From Acidobacteriota bacterium (GTDB lineage Bacteria; Acidobacteriota; UBA6911): a stretch of DNA of 12,627 nt. Below the pieces are notes generated by a model. The model had not been told where the DNA came from. It searched no databases and saw only the letters and a list, made by a program, of their open reading frames with translations. Where the stretch lies: assembly GCA_023265215.1 (NCBI GenBank), contig JAHFUH010000098.1, positions 1 to 12,627 of the forward strand. Reading direction: 5' to 3'. A program made the position numbers and the translations under genes. This document shows, piece after piece, positions 1 to 6,706 of the stretch (position 1 is the first letter of the stretch; each line of letters begins with the position of its first letter).

Positions 1-25
1 CACCCTTATACTGTTCCAGCTCCAT
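1..25 (-). CDS. 5' end of an unidentified gene (8 codons visible)
   Basis: On the minus strand an ATG at 25-23 follows a strong ribosome binding site (GGGGAGG, about 6-8 bases upstream). It opens the frame M-E-L-E-Q-Y-K-G before the window ends. The start lies 49 bases past the stop of the FAD-binding oxidoreductase, on the same strand, which suggests one operon. Genes beside GlcD-like oxidases often encode an Fe-S partner subunit, but eight residues cannot show that. The product is unknown. The strong Shine-Dalgarno and the spacing are the only support. Confidence 0.5.
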
Positions 26-74
26 ATTCGGAACCTCCCCAATCAATTATCAATAAATGGACTTTTCAATTTTA

Positions 75-1541
75 CTAAAAGCAAACTTTCCCGGGATTCA
101 TGATGTTGTTCGGATCAAAGATCTTTTTTAATTTTTGCAAAACGGAAAGGCTGGCCGCGTCTCTGTTGAGAACCATCGCTGCGTTTTCGCCATAGGGCCT
201 TGAGAAGAACGCGCCTTTGGCGATCAAACTCTTGACGGCGGAGGAGGAAAGCTCTTTGACTCGATCAAGCTCTTTTGAGTTTCCGGAATCGTAAAAGAGA
301 TTGAATTCACAATGGCAGCCAGTGCCTTGAACCACGGGCTGAATATAAACTCCCATGTCCGAAGTCGGGTAGCCGTATTTATCGTCAAGATCGCTTATGA
401 TCTTGATTTGGCTTTCAACCATGTCATTGATCGTCAGGAAGAATATGTCCTGGCTAGCTCCTCTATATCGAAGCTTCCAGTAAGGCTCCGGCGAAGGTTT
501 CCGAACCGCTTTCAAGATTTCGTTCGCGGAAATCCCGCCCGCGGATTTTGCCACTTCCACTCCCATCCGTTGCGTCAGGTCGGTGATGTCTTTGATATAA
601 GAGCCAACTCTCTCTTCGGGCAGATATTCATAACCGGCGACGGCGAAGAAAAGAGTCCATGCCGGCAAGGCATTTTTGAGAGCCTGATAATCCGCAGGCC
701 AGCTTTTTGCGAAGATGGCTGCCAGATTAGTGCTATTGAGAATGAAGCATTCATTAACTATTCGGAGCCTTATCAGCCATGAAGTGAGATCGAGCAAAGT
801 ATCAAGTTTTGAAGAGCAAACTGCGAAGGGTTCTTCAAGACTGGGGAGTATTTCACATCGCAAGGACGCCCATGTGACAATGCCCATAGTTCCTTGGGCT
901 CCCTGGACAATCCTATGGAAGGAAGCGGTTCCGGGCCCATACGGAGCTTTTTGTACGCCTCCAACGGTCCACTGCTCTTCTATATTGCCGGGCCCCGCGG
1001 CCTGGCCGGTTCGGAACTCGTCTCCGGTTCCAAAAAACAGTCCGGTGCAGGCCAATGGATCGGACATGTCCCATTGATATTTGGGCATTATCACGGGCTC
1101 CCTCTCCAGCATACTTCCCACCACAGACTTGGACTGCCGAGGCAATAAAGGCATGTTGAGCCGCAGCCCCTCTTTGTTCGCGGCAGGGATAAGCTCGCCA
1201 AATGTAACGCCGGGTTCGACCATCGCAACCCGGCGCGCCCGATCAACGAAGATGATTTTTTTCATCATGCTCAGGTCAACAATGATGGCCCCTCCAATTC
1301 CTGGAACAGTGTCGCCGCGAAAATGGGGCGCGCCCGAACTGACCGGGATCAGGGGGATTTGGCTTTCATTCGCCAGCTTGATCAGCTGCTGGACAGCCTG
1401 GCTTGTTTTGGGTTGGACCACATACCGGGGCTTTATCGAATTTACAAAACTGATATCGCTCGCATAGGAATTAAGTTTTGCGGTGTCCTGGCTTACCTGG
1501 CCAGACCCCACAATCTGCGTCAATCTCTCTTCTGTTGTCAT
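75..1541 (-). CDS. FAD-binding oxidoreductase (PCMH/VAO type, GlcD-like)
   Basis: Predicted 488-residue flavoprotein that would oxidise an unknown hydroxyl- or phenol-type substrate using FAD. The N-terminal half looks like a PCMH-type FAD-binding domain. It has the entry segment P-R-Y-V-V-Q-P-K-T (about residues 38-46), a phosphate-binding-like turn V-S-S-G-A-P-H-F-R-G-D (67-77), and D-L-S-M-M-K-K-I then V-E-P-G-V-T-F (about 89-114). The protein ends with F-D-P-N-N-I-M-N-P-G-K, the usual C-terminal signature of FAD-linked oxidases of the GlcD/VAO group. I chose the ATG at 1541, not 1571, because AGAGGA lies just upstream and the 10 extra residues (MFFFTAKRKK) look untranslated. No signal peptide is visible, so it is probably cytoplasmic. 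It is followed 49 bases later by another minus-strand gene. The substrate cannot be told from sequence. Confidence 0.85.
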   Translation of the reverse strand: MTTEERLTQIVGSGQVSQDTAKLNSYASDISFVNSIKPRYVVQPKTSQAVQQLIKLANESQIPLIPVSSGAPHFRGDTVPGIGGAIIVDLSMMKKIIFVDRARRVAMVEPGVTFGELIPAANKEGLRLNMPLLPRQSKSVVGSMLEREPVIMPKYQWDMSDPLACTGLFFGTGDEFRTGQAAGPGNIEEQWTVGGVQKAPYGPGTASFHRIVQGAQGTMGIVTWASLRCEILPSLEEPFAVCSSKLDTLLDLTSWLIRLRIVNECFILNSTNLAAIFAKSWPADYQALKNALPAWTLFFAVAGYEYLPEERVGSYIKDITDLTQRMGVEVAKSAGGISANEILKAVRKPSPEPYWKLRYRGASQDIFFLTINDMVESQIKIISDLDDKYGYPTSDMGVYIQPVVQGTGCHCEFNLFYDSGNSKELDRVKELSSSAVKSLIAKGAFFSRPYGENAAMVLNRDAASLSVLQKLKKIFDPNNIMNPGKVCF

Positions 1542-1590
1542 TTTTTTCCTCTTTGCTGTAAAGAAGAACAAATTCAGGCTTCAGATTTGC

Positions 1591-1612
1591 GTCCCGGCGG
1601 CGCGGGACTTTT
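1591..1612 (+). terminator. GC-rich hairpin with T run (possible terminator or leader hairpin)
   Basis: GTCCCG (1591-1596) and CGGGAC (1603-1608) form a perfect 6-bp stem with a 6-base loop, followed by TTTT on the plus strand. This has the form of a small intrinsic terminator for plus-strand transcription, although no plus-strand gene ends here. On the minus strand it would lie in the 5' leader of the FAD oxidoreductase gene, about 50 bases before its start. It may block antisense transcription or do nothing. Confidence 0.25.
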
Positions 1613-1782
1613 GTATCTTATTAATTTTAGAGCAACCCCTTATAGCACGAGTGAACGGATAAAATAAAGTTAAAGGTTTCCCGCTGAGGCTCTCTATTCA
1701 GCGTTTAGAGTTAAGGGCCATAGGGGGAATTGTGAATAGGGAAAGATTTGAAGCGCAGTTTAAAATCTGGGGATGGAGAATT

Positions 1783-1817
1783 AGATCCAGGGCTCCCGGA
1801 AAGGGAGCCTTGGATCT
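1783..1817 (-). terminator. Long hairpin after the selenocytochrome gene
   Basis: Arms 1783-1797 and 1803-1817 are complementary over 15 positions with one mismatch (A-C in minus-strand RNA, G-U in plus-strand RNA) and a 5-base loop. The hairpin begins 10 bases past the stop codon of the minus-strand UshA-like cytochrome gene. The bases after it on that strand (AATTCTCC) are only weakly U-rich. It is probably the 3' end structure of that transcript, either as an imperfect intrinsic terminator or as a protection against exonucleases. It also separates that gene from the FAD oxidoreductase gene downstream. Confidence 0.6.
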
Positions 1818-1827
1818 TCTGAAGTGA

Positions 1828-3204
1828 TTATTTCCAGTGCTTGATTTTTTCCATGACCTTCTGTTCGTCCTTCTCGAAGGTTGGACACCGGTCGGCAGTG
1901 TGGCATGTAATGCAGAGAGCTATCTTAACCTTCTGCGCGGCCGGCTTCAGGTCTGTTATGTGTTGTTTTCTGAATCCATGACAGGACTCACACTGAACAT
2001 TTACCAGTTCCATCTGCTGCAGCTTCATCGAAAAACCTTCCGGCTGCTCATAACGCGTGGTATGGCACTTGAGGCAACTCGGATCGAACTGCTTGGTCTT
2101 CTTGACCAGCGTGTCATACGCCTTTGCGTGATCAGTGGTTTTCCATTTGGCTACCTGGTCTGCGTGGCACATCTCGCATGCATTAAGGCTAAGCTTCACA
2201 TCCGCAGCCGCGGGCTGGGTTGTTGCGCCTGCACCGGGGGTGTTGTAAAGGCTGGCCACATCGTCGTTATACTTGCTTATCCTGGCTTTGATTTTTGGAT
2301 CGTTGGGAACATCATCCCCAAGGGCAAACAGAGTATTTTTTGACGTCTTGGTTGCGCCCAGGGTTACTTCCATCATTCCCAGGTATTGCCCTTTTACTCC
2401 GGCTTGAACAATCAGGGTCTTGTCCGCTTCATTTGGGTCTTTGGTTTTTTGTTGATCATGCCCTCCGACGACCAGGTCGATTCCGGGAACCCTTCTGGCA
2501 ATGACCCAGTCTCGATTGGTTCCCTGATGCGTCAGGGCGACTACATAATCAACCTTGCCGGTCAGTTCTTTCATAACTGCCGTAGCGGCTGCCAAAGGAT
2601 CGGTTACGCTTGCCGCGTCTTTGGTGATTTCCTTTACCTTTGCGGCCATTTCGGAAGTGTCTCCGATAATTCCGAAAATCCCGACATTCTTGCCATTAAC
2701 CTTCTTGATGATATAGCGTTTGAAAATAGGGACATTTTTCTTGTCGACGAGGTTGGCGCACACAAAGGGGAAGTTATATTTTTTCTGCAGGTCTTTGAGA
2801 TTGTTAATTCCCAGAGCAAGGTCCAGTTCCCCAACTTCAACAGCGTCAATGCCGATGGAAGTGAAAACTTCCGCTATAAGCTCCGCCTTGAGCTTGGCGG
2901 ATTTTATGACTGAATCCGACACTTCTTCATCTTCGTTCAGAAGATCGCCCGAGTCGACTATGACCAATCCGCCGCCATGATCCTTTTTGTATTGTTCAAG
3001 ATAGCTTGCTTTTTTATACAGCCCGCCGAGCTGTGCTCCGGTGTCAGCTCAGCCACACGGTTCCGTATATCCCAAAAGATTGCTGCTGTAGGCTATGGTA
3101 AGCTTTGCATTGTCCGCGGCTTGCGGACTGGCGCCCGAAACGCTGAGCGAAGCGTAACAGACAGTTCCCAGAATCAGTAAAAACAAACAAAAAACTCTCT
3201 TCAT
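1828..3204 (-). CDS. UshA-like (5'-nucleotidase family) tetrahaem c-type cytochrome, probable selenoprotein
   Basis: 458 codons read through one in-frame UGA (codon 52). The ATG at 3204 follows GGAGG and starts a signal peptide (MKRV, then a hydrophobic stretch, about residues 5-20), so the protein is exported. Residues about 34-300 resemble the metallophosphoesterase domain of UshA/5'-nucleotidases: Y-S-S-N-L-L-G-Y-T-E-P-C-G-U (39-52), G-G-L-Y-K-K-A, D-S-G-D (84-87), G-E-L-D (125-128), T-H-Q-G (225-228) and G-G-H-D-Q-Q (247-252). The usual D-x-H motif is absent, GNH(E/D) has become GELD, and the second His of GHxH is Gln, so the metal site is remodelled. Four CXXCH motifs (343-347, 377-381, 405-409, 431-435) predict four covalent c-type haems. 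The codon at 52 matches the second Cys of P-C-G-C expected in this group. I recall 'UshA-like (seleno)protein' as an existing family label. Likely a periplasmic redox protein; substrate unknown. A nonsense mutation is the alternative. Confidence 0.82.
3018..3051 (-). promoter_or_regulatory. Candidate bSECIS element following the UGA
   Basis: In minus-strand RNA, ACAGCUC (3034-3028) pairs with GGGCUGU (3024-3018). This gives a 7-bp stem with one U-G pair and a GGC apical loop. The loop begins 21 bases after the UGA and starts with G. That agrees with the bacterial SECIS model as I remember it: a small loop with G among its first two bases, about 16-37 bases after UGA. A competing 9-bp stem that includes the UGA itself (3053-3045 with 3033-3025, 11-base loop) is also possible. 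SelB recognition is inferred. Confidence 0.55.
3049..3051 (-). other. In-frame UGA, predicted selenocysteine codon (residue 52)
   Basis: The frame from the signal peptide (start 3204) stops at this TGA, and exactly the same frame continues without a break to 1828. Residues on both sides fit one domain: T-E-P-C-G before, and A-D-T-G-A-Q-L-G-G-L-Y-K-K-A-S-Y-L after. The downstream piece has no ATG start or ribosome binding site of its own. The UGA stands where the second Cys of a C-G-C pair is expected, the classic Cys/Sec replacement. The result would be a C-G-U motif (residues 50-52). Confidence 0.8.
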
Positions 3205-3254
3205 CCTAACCTCCAAATGGGTGCATCGAGCATGAGCTGAAATCCCCATCCAAA

Positions 3255-3280
3255 TGATATTTTCGTGGCAAAATATCATA
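3255..3280. promoter_or_regulatory. Perfect 10-bp dyad in the divergent intergenic region (operator candidate)
   Basis: ATGATATTTT (3255-3264) and AAAATATCAT (3271-3280) form a perfect inverted repeat separated by CGTGGC. It lies 51 bases upstream of the minus-strand selenocytochrome start and about 175 bases upstream of the plus-strand TPR gene. An AT-rich interrupted dyad at this place suits binding by a dimeric transcription factor, most likely acting on the selenocytochrome gene. I cannot name the regulator. The rest of 3205-3455 shows no convincing consensus promoter and no gene. Confidence 0.45.
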
Positions 3281-3455
3281 GCATCTTACAGTGCTTTTCT
3301 CATCAGCAATTTCAAGGATCTATTGTCCGTCTGTAGGGAGCGGCAAATGCTGCCTTCTTTATTTCACTGCCAGCTGTCGACCGATGATTGCTTGTGCGCA
3401 GTTGAAAGGTGTGATATTTTTGATGGTCATTTCAGGTTCGAAAAGAAAGGGTACT

Positions 3456-4205
3456 GTGGGCACTAACAAGCTTACTCGAAAAGAAATATTGGCAGAGGAT
3501 CCTGTGCACGAAGCCATGGTGCGGCTGATTGAATTCTTCCAAACTCAGGGCCGGACTATCGGAATTGTGATTGCCGCCGCTGCAGTGCTCTCGGTCGGAA
3601 TATACGGCGGGCTGCAGTACCTTGGGAATCGGGAAATGCAGGCTCAAGAGCGATTAGGAAAGGGAATTGAGTTTTTCCATGCGCAGGTCGCACCGGATGC
3701 AACCAATGACCCGTTTGCCAAAGGACCCGCTCCGGTTTTTAAGAGCGATACTGAAAAATATCAAGCTGCTGCAAAGGAATTCTCCTCGTTGGCTTCAGGG
3801 TATGGCTATTCGAAGGTTTCGATAGTAGCCCGCTACTACCTAGGCTTGGCTCAACTCCAGCTCGGTCAAAAGAAAGAGGCTGGCCAGAATCTTGAGTCCG
3901 TAGCAGGGAATTCGAGGATTCGCACGCTCGGCTATCTTGCGAAAAAGGTTTTGGCCAGAGATGAAGCTTCCACCGGCAACTACAAGGGTGCCAAGGAAAT
4001 TCTGGACGGGATGATTAAGGACCCGCAATGCTCCATCCCTAAAGAAGACCTGAGCATAGAATTGTCCCGCGTGCTGGTTGCCCAAGGCAAGCGTGATGAA
4101 GCCATCAAAGTCTTGCGAGACGCCAGTTCGCAGGGAGTTGCCATGAGCGCTCTCAAGCAGCAGGTGGCAGCGGAATTGGACAAGATTCAGAAAACCAATC
4201 CGTAA
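3456..4205 (+). CDS. Membrane-anchored tetratricopeptide-repeat protein (YfgM-like)
   Basis: Predicted 249-residue protein with a short charged N-terminus (about residues 1-32), one transmembrane segment (about 34-56, rich in Ala, Ile, Val and Gly) and a helical remainder. The helical part carries TPR-like A/G-Y-L-A and Y-Y-L-G-L-A-Q-L-Q-L-G patterns and a closing Q-G-K-R-D-E-A-I-K-V-L repeat. I place the start at GTG 3456 because AGAAAGGG lies just upstream and the N-terminus (MGTNKLTRKE) then looks like its family. An ATG at 3291 would add 55 residues of poor coding character. Such proteins act as periplasmic or envelope scaffolds, as YfgM does at the Sec translocon, but the exact partner here is unknown. 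It is followed after 136 bases by a separate promoter, so it is probably its own transcription unit. Confidence 0.75.
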   Translation: MGTNKLTRKEILAEDPVHEAMVRLIEFFQTQGRTIGIVIAAAAVLSVGIYGGLQYLGNREMQAQERLGKGIEFFHAQVAPDATNDPFAKGPAPVFKSDTEKYQAAAKEFSSLASGYGYSKVSIVARYYLGLAQLQLGQKKEAGQNLESVAGNSRIRTLGYLAKKVLARDEASTGNYKGAKEILDGMIKDPQCSIPKEDLSIELSRVLVAQGKRDEAIKVLRDASSQGVAMSALKQQVAAELDKIQKTNP

Positions 4206-4282
4206 TGATTTCGTGAGCCTTTGGGTAACTTGATGAGCTTTGAACACAGGGCGTAAGTGCTTGAAATCTCCGGGCTTTATCC

Positions 4283-4310
4283 TTGACAAAGGTTCCACCG
4301 ATAATATAAT
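4283..4310 (+). promoter_or_regulatory. Consensus sigma-70 promoter for the DUF177-rpmF-plsX operon
   Basis: A perfect -35 box TTGACA (4283-4288) and a perfect -10 box TATAAT (4305-4310) are separated by 16 bases. Transcription would start near 4317, about 25 bases before the GTG start of the DUF177 gene. This fits strong housekeeping expression of a ribosomal-protein operon. It also argues against any start codon for that gene upstream of the promoter, such as the ATG at 4240. Confidence 0.85.
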
Positions 4311-4341
4311 TTCCCCTTCGCTTAAGGTGGGAGCATTTACC

Positions 4342-4872
4342 GTGTTCATTGAAATCGAGAATTTAAAATCGGAGCCGCTTCATGTACATCATGCTTTCCC
4401 TGTCGGGGAAATCAGGTTTATTCATGAAGATGCGGCGCTGAACGAACCGGTGGTAACTGATTTTGTCCTGACACACAAGGATCATAATTTGCATGTGGAT
4501 GGAACTGTGCAGACGGCAATCCGTTTCGTTTGCTCCCGCTGCGACAAGGAGTTTTTTCGCGTCTTTGCAACCAGTTTTGATCTTTCCTATTTGCCGCAGC
4601 CGAAATGGACGAGTGAAGATGGGGAGATCGAACTCAAATATGATGACATGGGGGTAGGGTATTACGATGGCGTAGCCTTTGACGTGAACCTGATGGTCCT
4701 TGAACAAATTGAGCTTGCAATGCCCATGAATTTTATTTGCCGAGAGGATTGCAAAGGGCTTTGTTATAAGTGTGGCGCTGATTTAAATGAGAAGGCTTGC
4801 CAATGCGTTAAGGAAGAATCGGGTTCCTGCTTGTCCATGTTGTTGGACTTCAAGAAGAAGATGGACAAATGA
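4342..4872 (+). CDS. DUF177 (YceD-like) protein
   Basis: 176-residue protein of the DUF177/YceD family, which is almost always encoded just before rpmF. In E. coli and plants, family members affect 23S rRNA accumulation, so a role in large-subunit assembly is likely. A C-x-x-C pair (C64, C67; C-S-R-C) and a C-terminal cluster (C133, C137, C141, C144, C153, C155) suggest zinc binding. The segment C-K-G-L-C-x-x-C-G is typical of the family. I start at GTG 4342: AAGGTGGGAG lies about 8 bases upstream and a consensus promoter lies before it, while the longer frame from ATG 4240 begins upstream of that promoter. The gap to rpmF is 57 bases. Confidence 0.9.
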   Translation: MFIEIENLKSEPLHVHHAFPVGEIRFIHEDAALNEPVVTDFVLTHKDHNLHVDGTVQTAIRFVCSRCDKEFFRVFATSFDLSYLPQPKWTSEDGEIELKYDDMGVGYYDGVAFDVNLMVLEQIELAMPMNFICREDCKGLCYKCGADLNEKACQCVKEESGSCLSMLLDFKKKMDK

Positions 4873-4929
4873 ATTCTATTGTTGGGCCTTTTTCAAAATC
4901 CAATTCCCCCGTTATGGAGAACAGTATTC

Positions 4930-5115
4930 ATGCCTAATCCGAAAAGGAGACATTCCAAGTCACGCCGCGGCAAACGCCGGGCGCATGACTTTTTGCAGCC
5001 GATAAGTCCAAGCGTCTGTCCTCAATGCCTGGAGCCGAAGCCTCCGCACCAGGCTTGCCCTAAGTGTGGTTTTTACAAAGGGCGGCAGGTGATGAAAGGC
5101 GAAGAAGAGGTCTAA
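4930..5115 (+). CDS. rpmF: 50S ribosomal protein bL32
   Basis: 61-residue basic protein beginning M-P-N-P-K-R-R-H-S-K-S-R-R-G-K-R-R-A-H, the standard bL32 N-terminus. It then has two Cys pairs, C-P-Q-C (30-33) and C-P-K-C (43-46), forming the zinc ribbon of the zinc-binding (C+) type. Length is normal. The ATG at 4930 follows GGAG by about 10 bases; the longer frame from 4879 adds nothing conserved. It sits between DUF177 and plsX, the usual order in many bacteria. Confidence 0.96.
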   Translation: MPNPKRRHSKSRRGKRRAHDFLQPISPSVCPQCLEPKPPHQACPKCGFYKGRQVMKGEEEV

Positions 5116-5159
5116 GCAGCCGTAATTTAATCGAAATTGCTCAAGGACTTTTTGTTCAC

Positions 5160-6173
5160 ATGATCAAGATTGCCGTGGATGGTATGGGGAGCGATAACTC
5201 TCCAACCAGCGAAATAGAAGGCGCGGTTCAAGCCGCAAAAGCGTTTGATGTGCATGTAATTCTTGTGGGAAAAGAGTCTGAGCTGGCTCCAAAGCTGAAA
5301 GAAGCCGGAGGTGAAAGACTATCCATCGAAATCCGGAATGCCACGCAAGTCGTCGCAATGGATGAACTCCCCACAACTGCTCTTAGAAAAAAGAAGGACT
5401 CGTCTATAAGAATAGCGGCAGATCTTGTTCGGGATAAGGTGGCCAGCGGACTGGTTAGCGCCGGCAACACCGGCGCTGTTATGGCAACCTCGAAAATGGT
5501 ATTCGGCGCTGTGCCTGGTGTTGACAGGCCGGCGTTGGCGGCTATTCTCCCGACCCTTGGAAACCCTGCTGTGCTGCTGGATGTGGGGGCCAACATTACC
5601 TGCAAGCCTCATCACCTTGTTCAGTTCGCCGTAATGGGGCATCTGTTCAGCAAGAAGATCATCGGAGTTTCTTCCCCGCGTGTCGGTTTGATGTCTGTCG
5701 GCGAAGAAGAGTCCAAAGGCAACGAACTCACCAAAGAGGTCCACAAGGCTCTCAAACTTCTTCAACTCAATTTTATCGGCAATGTCGAAGGCCGGGACAT
5801 TTATAACGGTCGGGCAGATGTGATTGTGTGCGATGGGTTTACGGGTAATGTAGCTCTTAAGACAAGCGAGGGGTTGATCGAAACCGTTTTGAAGCTTCTG
5901 AAAAACGAGCTGTCTAGCAACCTTCAGGCCAAGTTGGGCGCCCTGTTGAGCCAGCAATCGTTCAAGCGCCTGAAAAAACGCCTCGATTATTCGGAATATG
6001 GTGGAGCTCCGCTCTTGGGGCTTCGAGGAGTTTCCATTATTTGCCACGGGAGGTCCAGCAGCAATGCAATAAAGAATGCTATTCGCGTTGCCAAGGAATT
6101 TGCGGAGAACCAGGTGAATGCCAAGCTGGAAATGGAGCTGAGTCAAATAACCACGGATACACTCACAACCTGA
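5160..6173 (+). CDS. plsX: Phosphate acyltransferase PlsX
   Basis: 337-residue enzyme that converts acyl-ACP and phosphate to acyl-phosphate, the first committed step of phospholipid synthesis by the PlsX/PlsY route at the inner face of the membrane. Diagnostic segments are I-A-V-D-G-M-G-S-D at the N-terminus, S-A-G-N-T-G-A (about 100-106), D-V-G-A-N, a central G-E-E-x-x-K-G-N, V-C-D-G-F-T-G-N and the closing G-G-A-P-L-L-G. Length is normal. The ATG at 5160 is chosen because conservation starts there; AAGGA lies about 12 bases upstream, a rather long spacing. The gene begins 44 bases after rpmF. fabH, often next, is missing here. Confidence 0.96.
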   Translation: MIKIAVDGMGSDNSPTSEIEGAVQAAKAFDVHVILVGKESELAPKLKEAGGERLSIEIRNATQVVAMDELPTTALRKKKDSSIRIAADLVRDKVASGLVSAGNTGAVMATSKMVFGAVPGVDRPALAAILPTLGNPAVLLDVGANITCKPHHLVQFAVMGHLFSKKIIGVSSPRVGLMSVGEEESKGNELTKEVHKALKLLQLNFIGNVEGRDIYNGRADVIVCDGFTGNVALKTSEGLIETVLKLLKNELSSNLQAKLGALLSQQSFKRLKKRLDYSEYGGAPLLGLRGVSIICHGRSSSNAIKNAIRVAKEFAENQVNAKLEMELSQITTDTLTT

Positions 6174-6295
6174 ATTTATTTAAAGATTCTTTCGATCGAA
6201 AACTCAGCGTTCGATTTGGAGCGGAATTGCAGCGCTAAGTATTGGAGTGTGATTCCTCCAGGCTTGCTTATTTATCATTTGCCTTATCGAATAGC

Positions 6296-6323
6296 TTGCT
6301 TCCATCTTTGTGGGTGCTAAAAT
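6296..6323 (+). promoter_or_regulatory. Probable acpP promoter (extended -10)
   Basis: TTGCTT (6296-6301) and TAAAAT (6318-6323) are spaced by 16 bases, and TGC directly precedes the -10 box, giving an extended -10 element. Transcription would start near 6330, leaving a leader of about 40 bases with a strong Shine-Dalgarno before acpP. The 196-base gap between plsX and acpP otherwise holds no gene. Only three -35 bases match consensus, so this is a moderate call. Confidence 0.45.
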
Positions 6324-6369
6324 GTGAGCCTTTCCGCCGCAGAGACCTATATGAAAGAGGAGGATTAGG

Positions 6370-6606
6370 ATGGCATCAGTAGAAGAAAAAGTTAAGTCGA
6401 TTATTGTAGATCAGTTGGGCGTCAACGAAGCTGAAGTTACTGGCAATGCATCGTTTGTTGACGATCTTGGCGCCGACTCTCTGGATACTATTGAACTTGT
6501 TATGGCGTTTGAAGAGGCGTTTGGAATTGAAATCCCGGACGAGGATGCCGAGAAGATCAAAACTGTTCAGAACGCAATTGAATATGTTGAAGCGCATGTA
6601 AACTAA
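6370..6606 (+). CDS. acpP: Acyl carrier protein
   Basis: 78-residue acidic protein carrying the growing acyl chain in fatty-acid synthesis through a 4'-phosphopantetheine arm. Ser37 in D-S-L-D-T-I-E-L is the attachment site, in the usual G-A-D-S-L motif. The helix II/III segment A-F-E-E-A-F-G-I-E-I-P-D-E-D-A is the typical acidic recognition surface. A strong GAGGAGG lies about 7 bases upstream of the ATG. It provides acyl-ACP for PlsX, encoded just upstream. The usual fabF neighbour is not present; etfB follows after 100 bases. Confidence 0.96.
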   Translation: MASVEEKVKSIIVDQLGVNEAEVTGNASFVDDLGADSLDTIELVMAFEEAFGIEIPDEDAEKIKTVQNAIEYVEAHVN

Positions 6607-6706
6607 AGAAGAGAAAACCGAATTGTGATCGCAGCGTGCTTGGAAATCGCATGACGCAGCAGTTGGGCGCTATACGAACAGAAGTCGAATAAAAGGGGAA
6701 TTTATC

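Noticed and set aside
1828..2967. Separate 379-residue protein starting at TTG 2967
   Set aside because: It has no signal peptide although it carries four c-type haem motifs that must mature in the periplasm, and it has no ribosome binding site. It is in frame with the signal-peptide piece upstream, so it is the rest of the selenoprotein.
3291..3455. Longer N-terminus of the TPR protein from ATG 3291
   Set aside because: The added 55 residues look non-coding and include the intergenic leader; GTG 3456 has a good Shine-Dalgarno and a family-like N-terminus.
6243..6260. Weak hairpin (TGGAG/CTCCA) after plsX as a terminator
   Set aside because: Only about 5 bp with an 8-base loop and no proper T run follow it, so it is not distinguishable from chance.
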